DNA of 64,000 nucleotides. It comes from Prorocentrum cordatum. Taxonomy: Eukaryota > Sar > Dinophyceae > Prorocentrales > Prorocentraceae. The DNA lies in the NCBI GenBank assembly GCA_963575745.1, contig CAUYUJ010015730.1, positions 1 to 64,000 on the forward strand, read 5' to 3'. A model generated the notes under the pieces. That model was given only the letters and a program-made list of their open reading frames with translations, was not told the DNA's origin and searched no databases. The position numbers and the translations under genes are program-made. Shown in pieces: positions 30,585 to 41,000 of this stretch. How positions within the stretch are numbered: position 1 is the stretch's first letter; each line of letters starts with the position of its first letter.

Positions 30585-30670
30585 TCCCTCCTCCTCCTCC
30601 TCGTCCTTCTCCTCCTCCTCCTCCTCCTTCCCTGCCTGCCTCCCTCCCTCCCTTCCCCCTCCTCCTTCCT
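30585..30670 (+). repeat. (TCC)n microsatellite
   Basis: Pyrimidine tract starting directly after the conserved end of composite repeat copy 1. Confidence 0.9.
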
Positions 30671-31194
30671 CCGTCTTCGTTGCCCAACCATTCCCTCTGG
30701 CCTGCCCCTTCTCAGCTGCTCCTCCTTCTCTGCGGAGGGGGGAGGGGGAGAAGGTGGAGCAGGAGGAGAGGGAGGCGGTGGAGGAGGAGGCCGAGGAGGG
30801 CGACGATCACAAAGGGGGGGCAGGAGGATGGCCAGAGGGAGGAGGGGGGAATAGCCTCCACAAAGGCTTCTGGAGGCCCAGAAAGGGGCTCGAGCTGCCC
30901 CCAAAAATCATGGATTTCCTCTTCGATCCTCGAGCCTCGATCCTTGTTCCGCGAACCACGACGAGGAGGGGGAGCCTCGATCCTCGAGCCATCCTCGGTC
31001 CTCGAGCTCGGGTCTTCCAACGACGACGGTGCGCGTGCCAGCCCACCAGGCCCTGCTGCGGGCGGCCTGCGTGCTGGCGCTGTGCTGGGCCGTCCGGCGG
31101 CGGAGCACCAAGGTCCTGCCGTGAGTCGCTGGCCGGCTGGTGCTCCTCCTTTCCTGCGGCTCCTCCTCCGCCTCCTTGTCCTCCTTCGCTCTCT
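30671..31194. other. No gene recognised
   Basis: Mixed DNA with a purine-rich patch (30730-30860) and short repeats of cctcgatcctcgagc type (30925-31010). Confidence 0.4.
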
Positions 31195-31389
31195 CGCTCT
31201 GTCCTTCCGCCCTCTTCCTTCCTCCTCCTCCTCCTCCTTCTCCTCCTCCTCCTCCTTCGTTCTATCCCTCTGTCCCTCCGCCTCCCTCCTCCTCCCTCCC
31301 CCTCCTCCTCCTCCTCCTCCTCCTCCTCCTCCTCCTCCGCCTCCCTCCTCCTCCTCCTCCTCCTCCTCCTCCTCCTCCTCCTCCTCCTG
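31195..31389 (+). repeat. (TCC)n microsatellite
   Basis: TCC tract that joins directly to the left end of composite repeat copy 2. Confidence 0.95.
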
Positions 31390-32160
31390 TATTCCTTTCC
31401 CTTGTAAATGACTTCTCCCTGTGGCATCCCGAGGCTAGTTTTTAGGGCGGGCCGGGCGTTTCGCCTGAGACTTCCTCACCACTTATGACCCTGAAGCCTA
31501 AACATTGACAAGAATTTCACAGATGGAGGGCGGTTCGTTTTCAAAGTGTGGTTCTCGCCCTAGTTCCGCGCACATTGGTTCTAAACAATGCAAGAGTTTC
31601 GCATATTGAGGGCGAATGGTTTTCAACATGTAGCTCTCGCCGTAGCGCCGCGCACATTCGTTTTAAACATTCGCAAGAACTTAAGGAATTGAGGGCGGTT
31701 CCTTCTCAAAATGTGGCTTTCGCCTTAGCGCCGCGCACATTTTCTTACACCTTTGCAACCGTTTCATGGATTGAGGGCGACTCTTTTTCAAAATGTGGTT
31801 CTCGCTTTAGCGCCGCGTAAGTTTTTGGTATAAAAGAAAGAAGTTTCACGAATTCCCATGATCAGAGTACCAGAAATAATGTTTTGGAGCGGTTCGAGAT
31901 TATGAGGGCGCAACAGTTACGGTGAATCGAGGTATTGAAGTCCTAGGAATGGCGTTCTGACACCGTTCAGGATCGTCAAGACGCAACAGTCAGGTTGATC
32001 CGTGGCGTTGGAAGCCCGAGACAAATGTTTTGGCATGCTTCATGGTCTTCAAACGGTTGCCTTTTAACGAAGTGGACATGAACCCTTGTAGGGACCCATG
32101 AAGGGGGAGCTTGGGGGGAGGGTTTATTCCAGCATCGTTGATGGCTCTTGGGTGTACACT
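31390..32160 (+). repeat. Composite repeat, copy 2
   Basis: Same plan as 29990-30584 but with about four units of the 85-bp repeat (31495-31820). Right end agcatcgttgatggctcttg, followed by a pyrimidine-rich stretch. Confidence 0.75.
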
Positions 32161-32518
32161 GGTCCTCCTCTTCCTCCTCGGTCTCCTCCCCTCAGGGGTC
32201 GATCCGCTCAGCGCACTTCCCTCCACCTGTGCAGTTGTGGAGGGTGCTGTGCTTCTCTGGCGCTGATGCTGCAAAAAATCTGCACCCCTCCTCTCCCCGC
32301 GCCCGTGCACCCGCAGCGTGCTACACAGGACGGCCGCACGGGCCGCGCAGCGGGCGGGGCGCTCGCGCACGCGCGTGGTGCGGCGCACTCTGCCAGCGGG
32401 CCCCGCAGCCCGCGGCAGCGGGCCCTTTGCACGCGGCGGCAGCGCCTGCGCCTCCCGCGCGGCAGCTCGCCCTCGCTCGCGGCGGCGGCCCCCGCGCGCG
32501 CCTTCCGTTGCAGCGCTC
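32161..32518. other. No gene recognised; very GC-rich
   Basis: Frames on both strands are Ala/Arg/Gly-rich shadows. Confidence 0.35.
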
Positions 32519-32625
32519 GGTGTCGCTCGGACGTGTGCGGGCAGCACTTGGGATCATCTTGCGAAAAATGCACGCGCGAGGCCAACAGGTGCACGGGGAG
32601 TGGACGTCCGAGCGATGGCGAGAGC
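32519..32625 (+). repeat. Dispersed repeat D, copy 3
   Basis: Shares gctcggacgtgtgc, gggatcatcttgcgaaaa and ggagtggacgtccgagcgat with copies 1 and 2; the central block is divergent. Confidence 0.6.
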
Positions 32626-33144
32626 AGGCATGGCGTGATGGAGGTGGCGCCGCCCCCAAGCCAAACGCCCATGCCGTGGCGTGCCACCAGGGCTGCAGCA
32701 GCAGACCGATGCGAGCAGCGGTGGGCCCACCACGCTGGGTTCGCTTCGCCGGCGCAGCCTCACCTGCGAGGGCACCGGGGCCGGTGGGAGCCCAGGACTT
32801 GTTGATTATTCCGGGAAGCGGCGGGGGCGCTGGTGCAAGCCCAGCAGAGCTGTCGCTTCCTGTGCGGACGGCGGTGCACCCAGTGAAAGCCCGGTATTTC
32901 TTTCGGGAGGCGGCCCGGGCCCCGCTGCTCTCTCGGAGCCCTCATGGCGACTGCTTCTCGTATCCCTCCGCCTCAGCGGTGGCAGTCGCGCCCGCGTGCA
33001 GAGAGCGCGCCCTCTGGTGCCAGCGGCCACGGACGGCTCGACAGGCAGTGGCCCGCCCAGCGCGAAACCACTGCAGATGCCATAGCCCTGCGCAACGCCG
33101 GCGGGTTCAGCGGGCCACCCTCTCCTCGCGGGCCTAGAGGTTGA
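32626..33144. other. No gene recognised
   Basis: GC-rich; no motif found. Confidence 0.35.
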
Positions 33145-33310
33145 CACCAACACCAATATCGGCGGTGTGCCTCCACCGACGGAAGAGGATCCCGATCTCG
33201 GTGATGGTGGTCATATTCTGGCTTCCAAGGTGACCGAACTATTACCACCAACACCGAAATCTAGGATCATCTTCCCCCTGTGGAGGCAACCCCCTGTGTT
33301 GGTGTTGGTG
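33145..33310. mobile_element. Foldback element, family G
   Basis: Ends caccaacaccaatat and ggtgttggtg are inverted. The arms continue inward for about 75 bp at roughly three-quarters identity, judged by eye: gtgcctccac against gtggaggcaa, and ggtgatggtggtc against accaccaacacc. Confidence 0.65.
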
Positions 33311-33860
33311 CCCGCCCATTTCCAGGCCTCCAATCTCCGTCCCTGCCGTAGGCTGCACGACGGGCGCCTCGGAGAGAGCAGTCCGAACTCACCGCGCCAG
33401 CTGCAGCTCCGGCGCGAGCCCTTCCAGGTTGACGTCCAGCAGGCGCGTTGGTTGCTGCGCCTGCGGGCCAAACTGGCGCTGGTGGATGCAGTGCAGGAGG
33501 CGCTCGGGCTGCTGCCCGCTGCTCGATCGAACGCGCCAGCCCCCGGGCGGCCGGCGCCGGGTGCTCCAGGACGCCCGACATTTTGTAATTAGGTCAGCCC
33601 CGGCGCCGGGAGAACAGGCCTAGCGGCACGCAGCTGGGTTCCTATTGTTCTGCCTGCGTCGCGGCCTGGAAGTCCTGAGCGCGAAAAGACCTCGGCCCCC
33701 GCCCTTCCAGCTCAATTCCTCCTCCTCCGCCTCGCCTTCCTCCTCTTGCGCTTCTTCGTCCTGCTCTTTCTCCTTCTCTCCCTCCTCCCTTCTGTGTCCT
33801 CTGACGAGCGTCCCATCTTAGCCTCTTCAGCGTGGGTCGCGGCCTCGGCAAACCTGGCCT
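33311..33860. other. No gene recognised
   Basis: GC-rich, then pyrimidine-rich from 33712 to 33800. Confidence 0.35.
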
Positions 33861-34650
33861 CTGCCTTCCTGGCTACTGTTGTTCTTGCGCAGTCTCCTCG
33901 GCGTGCCTGTCATCCTCGGCAAGCCTGTTTTCGTGAGCCTCCCTGGCATCTTCTGCCTCCCTGGCTAGTGCTGCCTTTTCAGTCCCCGCGGCCTTCCTGA
34001 AAATCCACCAACCTGGCCTTTTGAACCTCGTCGGTTTCCGCGCCCCACTCCGCGGCCCCAATTGTCTCTTCCGCTCTCTTCGCAGATTTCGCACTCTTGC
34101 ATTCTCAGCCCGGACCGATATCTTGGCATCTTTTCTCATCTCTGGTTTTCTGGCCTGCTGTGTTTTGCCTTGCCTCTCTCCTCTTGGCCTTCCTGGCCTC
34201 GTCATCCACCCTGGCCTTCACATGATTCCCTTGTATCTTCTGCCTTCCCGGCCTCTTGTGCCTTCCTTGCCTCCTCTGGCTCCCTGACCTCCTCTGCCTT
34301 CCTGACCTCCGCCTTCCTGGCCTCCTCTGCTCTCCTGGCTTCCACCTTCCTGGCGTTCTCTGTCTTGCGGGCCTCCCCTGTCCCGCCGGCTTTCTCGACT
34401 TCTCTTCCCTTCTCGGGCTCCACGGTCTTCCTGGCCTCTCTTGCGTTCTGGCTTTGATCTGCCACTGCGGCCTCCGTTGCCTCCTTTCTCCCATCAGCCT
34501 GTGCTTCTTCTGCCGTCTTGGCCTCCTGATTCTGACGTCGCTGTTCATACGTATCCCAGGGAGGACGGCCTGCATCGTAAAGGCATTGCCGTGGCTGTTG
34601 CGCTTCGGGTCCGTGTGGCCGTAGCATCGGTTGATTTGCCATTCCTCCCA
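33861..34650 (-). repeat. Degenerate purine-rich minisatellite, possibly once coding
   Basis: Between about 34240 and 34450 the minus strand repeats a 15-bp unit (gccaggaaggcagag-like) that in one frame reads EEARKAE, a charged helical repeat, within an open frame of about 149 codons (34651 to 34202). Another minus frame is also open and Arg-rich. A coiled-coil gene remnant is possible, but simple repeat expansion explains it equally well. Confidence 0.4.
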
Positions 34651-34654
34651 CTCG

Positions 34655-35240
34655 CGTGGCCAGGCCTCCTCCTCCTCCTCCTCCTCCTCCTTCTCCTCCT
34701 CCTCCTCCTCCTCCTCGTCCTCCTCTCCTTCCTCGTCCTCCTCCTCCTTCTCCTCCTCCTCTTCCTCCTCCTCCCCTTCCTCTTCCTCCCTCTCCTCCTC
34801 CTGCTCCTCCTCCTCCTTCTCCTCCTCCCCCTCCTCCTCCTTTTCCTTTTCCTCCTCCTCCTCATCATCATCCTCCTCCTCCTCCTCCCCTCCCATCCTC
34901 ACTCATCATTCGTCCTCGTCCTCACTCCCCCTCCTCCTCCTCCTCCTCCTCTTGCATCTCCTCCTCTTTCACTTGCACCCCTTTCCTTCTCATCCCTCCC
35001 CTCCTCCTTTTCCTCCTCCTTTTCCTCCTCCTCCTCCTTTTTCTCCTCCTTTTCATCCTCCTCGTGCTGTTCCTCCTTTATCGCATTCCTCGTTGTCCGT
35101 AGGCCTCCGCCTTTCTCCTTCTCCATCCTTGTGTTATTCTTCCCTTTTCCTTGTATCCCTCATTTTCCTCTGGCTATTCTGCCTCCTCCTCCTCTTCCTC
35201 CTCCTCCTTCTCTTACTGCTCCTCCTCCGCATCATCTGTT
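34655..35240 (+). repeat. Long (TCC)n-rich block
   Basis: TCC and TTCC triplets with CTCACTCATCAT interruptions around 34905. Frames of over 300 codons through it are low complexity. Confidence 0.93.
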
Positions 35241-35269
35241 TCATCGCTATTTATGTAGTTCGTTGTTTC

Positions 35270-35401
35270 TTATATATGTGTATATATACATACATAGATA
35301 TCCCTCTCCGCGCCCTCTCTCTTTATTTATTGACAGCTTTCTCTATATATATCTCTCTCTCTCTCGCTGTCTTTGTTTATCGCTGCCGCTGTATATCTCG
35401 T

Positions 35402-35448
<47 letters not shown>

Positions 35449-35475
35449 ATACATATATATATACATATCGTTATC
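35270..35475 (+). repeat. (CT)n and (TA)n microsatellites
   Basis: A pure CT run lies near 35411-35442, with TATA/CATA stretches on both sides. Confidence 0.9.
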
Positions 35476-35894
35476 TCCGCTCCCCTGTTGTATGCATATG
35501 CACATATGTATCCGTATGTGTGATTATTATTGATATGATTCGCACTGTAAGTTCGATTCGCGTTGCCAGTAATTTCAGAAGGGTTACGATACATATGATT
35601 AATCATAGCATGACTTGCGTGTGCTGTTGTTGGTGTTTTGATACTAGTAGTGTTAGCAACGTTATCTTAACGTAAAACTGTTAGTATTCGTGGGATTGCT
35701 TGTCTTATGACATTACGACTATCCCCATTATCGTCATCAGCAGCATTATCATCACTATCGTTTGACGATTGAGAACAATGATATTCTCATACGCACCTCT
35801 CCGAGGGAGTAGAGCTCAGAGGCGATTAATGCGCACGTCGTCCGCGATTTGTCTGGCCGTTTCGCTCGGGAAATCCTCGAAATTCTGAAAATCG
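35476..35894. other. AT-rich DNA, no gene recognised
   Basis: Irregular AT-rich sequence. Confidence 0.4.
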
Positions 35895-36010
35895 GTGACA
35901 CCCCTCACGCAGATCGTGACGTCAGGGTCCAAAAACACATGGGAATTTCAACATTTTAACATAAAACCGTCAAAAACACATGGTAATTTCAATACTTTTG
36001 ACCCCGATTC
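35895..36010 (-). repeat. Inverted diverged copies of the 73-bp repeat
   Basis: Read on the minus strand, this contains gaaattcccatgtgttttt, ggaccctgacg and gatctgcgtgaggggtg, the landmarks of the array at 37141-37661. One full unit and part of a second. Confidence 0.75.
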
Positions 36011-36049
36011 TCAGAGAATGGCGGTTTCGCCTGAGACATCCTCCCAAAA

Positions 36050-36420
36050 TCGAGCCCCAGACCCCTCCTCGGAGCCTCCTGGGGGCCTCCTGGAACCTCC
36101 TGGGGCCTCCTGGGGCTTTCTGGACCTTCTGGTACCCCAGACCCCGCCTCGGAGCCTCCTGGAGTTCTCCTGGGCCTGCTGAGGCCGCCTGGGGCCTCCT
36201 GGGGCCTCCTGGGGCTTCAGAACTACATGCACACACAGAGACACAAATCACGCCCAACACATCACACGCTAGACAAACATAACATACACACACACACACC
36301 GACAACACACAAAAAGCACGCACCACACAAAGCACACATCACACACACACACACACTCACAATCCTGGGGCCTCCTGGAGCCTCTTCTGGTATCCAAGTC
36401 GGGCCTCCTGAGGCTTCCTG
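36050..36420 (+). repeat. CCTCCTGGGG minisatellite and (CA)n run
   Basis: Units of ggggcctcctgg (36060-36220 and again 36365-36425) flank a CA-rich stretch (36230-36362). Confidence 0.85.
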
Positions 36421-36429
36421 GGGGGCCCT

Positions 36430-37140
36430 GGTACACACATCGCAAGGTGTGGCAACCCCACTTGCGCTCGAGTGCGACTTCGCTGTTGCATGTCACTCCT
36501 GCTTCAAACGCCCCTTCAGCTTGTTGTATGAGCCTGGGCACACACGTGCCACTTGTTAATACTACTCGTAACTGAAATGTTGGGAAGTATGCGAACCCGT
36601 AGTATTACAGTAATGCATTTCTCCGTAATGTAAGTATGTGTACTATTGCTACTTCTTACTAAAATTTATAATATTTAACGTTACTAGTAGTATTAATAGT
36701 CTTTCATTCATATTCGCATCCATAATTATTGTTTTGTTGTTACTACCATTATCAAGTGTAGTTTTGTTTGTATTCTTATTAGTAGTATTCGTATGTATAT
36801 GATCCGTGTGTCTTAATACTACCTTTTTTAATACGACGAAGTATTATTAGTGGTCTTTTTTATATTTATACCGTTATGATTGATTTGTTTTCTTTTTATT
36901 CGTACTCCCATTAGTACCAGTACCGCAAGGGTTTCGCCCCCTGCCGCCGGCCCCCTCTTTCGGATAATGGGCAATGCAAGAGCGAAATCATCAGGCCTTG
37001 GCGCCGCAGTGAAGGGGCCTCGGGACTTCACGCGAAGACGATGAGTAATCGGCAAGACAAATTGAGATTCTGATGATATTGTTGAATTCGGTGTTGTATT
37101 TCGAGCTTGCTCGTGTATGCTGTGCAAAATCTATTTTCTA
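36430..37140. other. AT-rich DNA, no gene recognised
   Basis: Between 36550 and 36920 strongly AT-rich; no motif or repeat stands out. Confidence 0.4.
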
Positions 37141-37661
37141 CGAAATATTGAAATGTTGCAAATCCCATGTGCTTTTTTGACCCTGACCCCACCGATCTGC
37201 GTGAGGGGTGCCACCGAATCTCAAGACATGTGGCAATTTCCATATGTTTTTCGACCCTGCCCCCGCCGATCTGCAGGAGGAATGCCACCGAATTTCAGAA
37301 ATGTGACAAATCCCTTGTGTTTTTTGGCGTGGGGGGGCCACCGAATTTCAAGACATGTGGCAAATCCTATTGTTTTTTCGACCCTGACCCCGCCGATCTG
37401 CATGAGGAGTGCCACCGAATTACAGAAATGTGGTAAATCCCTTGTGTTTTTTGGACCCTGACCCCGCCGATCTGTATGAAAGGGGCCACCGAATTTCAAG
37501 ACATGTGGCAAATCCTATTGGTTTTTCGACCCTGACCCCGCCGATCTGCCTGAGGAATGCCACCGAATTTCAGAAATGTAGCAAATCCCTTGTAATTTTG
37601 GACCCTGACCCCGCCTGTCTGCGTGAGGGGGGCAACCGAGTTTCAAGACATGTGGCAAGTC
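37141..37661 (+). repeat. 73-bp tandem array, part left of the Copia insertion
   Basis: Units carry ccgatctg at 37192, 37266, 37393, 37467 and 37541, and a variant at about 37615. One truncated unit lies at about 37320-37375. The consensus contains tttttcgaccctgaccccgc and ccaccgaatttcaagacatg. The array continues at 47374. Confidence 0.92.
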
Positions 37662-37666
37662 CCATG
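37662..37666. repeat. Target-site duplication of Copia, left
   Basis: CCATG directly before the left LTR, repeated directly after the right LTR. Five bases is usual for Ty1/copia integrase. Confidence 0.92.
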
Positions 37667-37886
37667 TGTGAGCTGACGATCGGATCGAGAGGGACGGACG
37701 GGCGCGGGGAGAGGGCGACTGAGGGTCGCTGGGGCCCGCCTCTCCTCCCCACGTTTTCAGAGACTTGAGCCACAACAATCACAGTACGCGCGCGCCTGCA
37801 ACACAGAATAGCAAAGCACGAGACTATTCACACAGGCTCCCAACATACCTAGCTCGAAGGGTGGGGTGGCAAGGGTATACAAGACA
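37667..37886 (-). repeat. Copia 3' LTR
   Basis: 220 bp, TG...CA ends, compared base by base with 47154-47373. The three differences lie at two sites in the acgcgcgcgcc stretch (right copy acgagcacgcc) and one in aagggtat (right copy aaggatat). Confidence 0.96.
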
Positions 37887-37915
37887 GTGCCCCCTATTTT
37901 AGCACCCTTCGAGCT
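37851..37915. promoter_or_regulatory. Inverted repeat spanning the polypurine tract and LTR edge
   Basis: agctcgaagggtg (37851-37863, inside the LTR) is the exact complement of cacccttcgagct (37903-37915, internal). The 39-base loop contains the polypurine tract and the LTR boundary, so element RNA could fold here. Confidence 0.6.
37887..37896 (-). promoter_or_regulatory. Polypurine tract of Copia
   Basis: On the minus strand the bases just before the 3' LTR read aaaatagggggcac; AGGGGG would prime plus-strand DNA synthesis. It ends three bases from the LTR. Confidence 0.7.
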
Positions 37916-38070
37916 CTTTCAAAATCAGCGCAGACAGAACGCCAGGCCCCTCCCCGCGGTCCCCGATTTCCCCCCCCCACGAGGGTACACGGCGGGCACG
38001 GCCCGAGCGTCCCTGAACTTCAGCCGCAGGATGTGAGTCCTGGCGGCCGCGTCGCTTCTTCTTCTCCTTC

Positions 38071-41000
38071 TCACGAGTCTCCTCCTCTCCCGTGCTCGAC
38101 CACGGGCTGAGGGCGCTGAGGCTTGAGCGCCACGACGGCGTCTGCTTCTCTCGTCCCCGCATGGGCCTCCTCCCTCTCGCCGCCTGCCTCCTCCTCCTCC
38201 TCCTCCTCCTCCTCGGGGCTCCGCCCTGTGATCCTCTCCTTGTCGGAGGACTCCTGGGCCAAGACTTTCCTCGAAGACGCCCGAGACCGGGACTTGAGTG
38301 CCAGGTTCAGTGACCTCTCGTCGAGCGATCCCGTCTCATCTGTGAGCGCCAGAGTGCCCTTCCCCATCAAATCGGCCAAAGCATAATTGCCGCGCTGGGG
38401 GTCCACCTTGGTCAGACTGTCGGCGGGCATCTTACAGTGGGGGACCCACCTGATCGTCGAGAGGTTGGCGACCATCGAGTCCCTAACTATGGCCATCTCG
38501 ATGCTGTTACGTCGATCAGCCTTACTCCCTCCGCAGTTCTTTGACAGAGTGTCGAAGAGGCTCTTAGCGTCTACGATGGAGATCTCCTGGGAGGCTACCG
38601 CGATCTCGCAGTCGTCCGGGAGGGCGACGGCGAACGGGCAGGCGGAGCAGGAGTTCCACCAGTCGGGCCCCCGAACGTCCCCGTACAACGCGTCCCTAAA
38701 GACCAGCCAGATCCACTGCCCCTCTGCTAAGGCACCTGAAAGACTCAACGTCTCGGCGGACAGGGTGGACGACACGACACGACGGAGACGCTGACTGCGC
38801 CAGGAGAGCAGAGAAACCTTCGCACGTTGGGCCCCGAGCAGGACCATCCAGGCCCCTTGGGCCCCGTCCCGCTTGGCGGAGCCCGGACCGCCTGCATCAC
38901 TGCAGGTGATCACGGTCACTGCTGCCAGGTCAAGCGGCCAGATCGTAATCGTATTGCAGGCGGTTCCGCGAAGGTATCTAGCAACACGATTAGCCATCAT
39001 GGCCGAGGCAACAGTGACATGAGGGCATTCCGCACTGAGACTGGACGCAGACCCCGAAACGTCTGGTCTCGACTGGCGCCCGACCCACAAGATCTTAGCA
39101 ACCAATCCCCTGTAGTCCCGGAGCTCCCGCTCGTCGAGCAGCTGCTCTGGCTGTCCCGTTCTCTGGCGGTCTAGCTTCATCGGTCGAACTTGCTCCAGCA
39201 TGTATTTTTCTTGATCAACCAAGATACGCCCGTCTGGCATCTGACGTATGCGGCGGCCGGCATACTCGGCCTCTCCAGACTGCCATTTTCCGAATTTAAA
39301 CCTGCTGGTAAGTTGCTCCTTAAGAGCCTTCTCGTACGAAGGGTCACTGGCGATAATCAAATCATCGACTTCGATGACGATCAACGACTTCAATCCCCCC
39401 GTGGGGTAGTGGGCGACCCAGAGGCACGGTTCGAGCAGGGACCGACGATAGCCGAGCGAGCGAAGGAAAGCCGTCAGCGTCTGATGCCACCTGATCGGGG
39501 CATCGTTGAGCCCGTATACAGGCGCGACCAACTCAAGCAGGCTTCCTTTCGGCACGTCGACGCCGTCACATGGTTCGACGTAGATCTTACCATTCGGACG
39601 ACAGAGAGGATCAGCTTGGCAAAAGGCATTCTTGCAGTCTGCGATCTGCAGCTGCCATTTCTTGCCAGCGACCAGCTGTAGAGCGACGAGAACGGCCTCC
39701 TCTTGAGGCGTAGGCGCATACACCTTCAGGTTCTCCGCGTCCGGATCGGCATAGCCCCGGACGCACCATCGCGACTTCGCGCGCGCCTTCGCCTCGGTGC
39801 CCTCCTGGGGCTTCCACCGACGCACCATCCTCGACGAGAGGATCCTCGAGGGATCCTTACGGCGAATGAGGGCGGCCTCGGAGGGGGAAAGGACACGCAC
39901 GGCCTTCGTCTGGGTCATCGCTGACCACTCGACCGCGTCCGACTCACGGAACTGAGCTCGCTCCTCTGGGCTCAGATGCTTCCAAACGACTTCCTGACCT
40001 CGCTTCGTCCCTGCGTCCGGCTTGGCTGACGAGGATGACCCATTCACGACGAAAGTACATCCCTCGGGAGACCGAGCGCTCCCAGCATACACCTGAAGAA
40101 TCTCCGCGAAAAGGTCCAGATCCTGAGGGTCCGCCTCGCCGTCATCGGCCGGTCCGAGATCGATCCAGAAGTCCCCAGTGTCCCCCTCGGGTTCCTCGGC
40201 GAGGCCCACTAGTGGCCCTGGCTCGATCCCTTCTCCGGGACTGTTTAACTTCTCCCACTCCTGAACTCGTTCGACAACGGAGGAGCCCCCGTTGGCTTCG
40301 ACTGGGGTCACCCGAACGTCCCGACTTAGCAGCCCTCGAACCGGGGATCCCGGACGCCGTGTGTGAGTTGAGATTCGAGTGACTGCTCGTGGAGAGCGGT
40401 CTCGATCGGCGCTCCGAGCCGTCTCCTCCGGTGGCGGTCTCGGCGCGGTCTGGCCGCCGGTGACCTGCGGCGGCAGGGCTCCGGGGGACGACACTTGACT
40501 GTTCGTTCGGGGACGGGACGCGGGGGGGCCTGACAACTCGGGTGGAACGTGAAGCTTCTCCTCCTTCTCTCTGGCATCCCCCGGGTCGGAAAGGGCCTCC
40601 GGTATCCCAGGAGCTGGGCTCGGAGGCACTGACTCCCCTACTTCACGCACCGAACTGGGATCTGAGCGAACCGAGGCTGGCTCTGGGACGGGCTGAGGCT
40701 CCTCATCCAGAGTAGGTCCTGGGGCGTGGCCGCCGTGCCTTCCGCTGGCTTCGCCGGGGGTAAACGGGCCGCTGGCTTCCTCGGCCCGAGGGCCCGCGGC
40801 GTCCCAGGCTTCCTCGGGAGGAGGACCCTCCTGCGTCACATCAAGAGCCCCGATACGGCGACCGGGATTCTTGACCTGCTCCTGGAGGCTCCGGAACTCC
40901 GGAGTGTCCGCCAGCTCGGCTCCCTGGGCCTCAATCCTGGTGGCGGCCCGGACTTGCTCGGTGCTGCATTTCCAGAGCTTCGTCCTCATCGCGACCCACA

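Noticed and set aside
30570-30590. tRNA-like gggtttaaatccc
   Set aside because: It is a short palindrome inside the conserved end of the composite repeat, without a cloverleaf.
34441-35533. 360- and 300-residue Leu/Pro/Ser proteins
   Set aside because: They read through the TCC and CT microsatellites and have no domain.
37515-37778. Short protein encoded in the left LTR
   Set aside because: The same residues appear from the right LTR. It is LTR sequence with a non-ATG start, not a gene.
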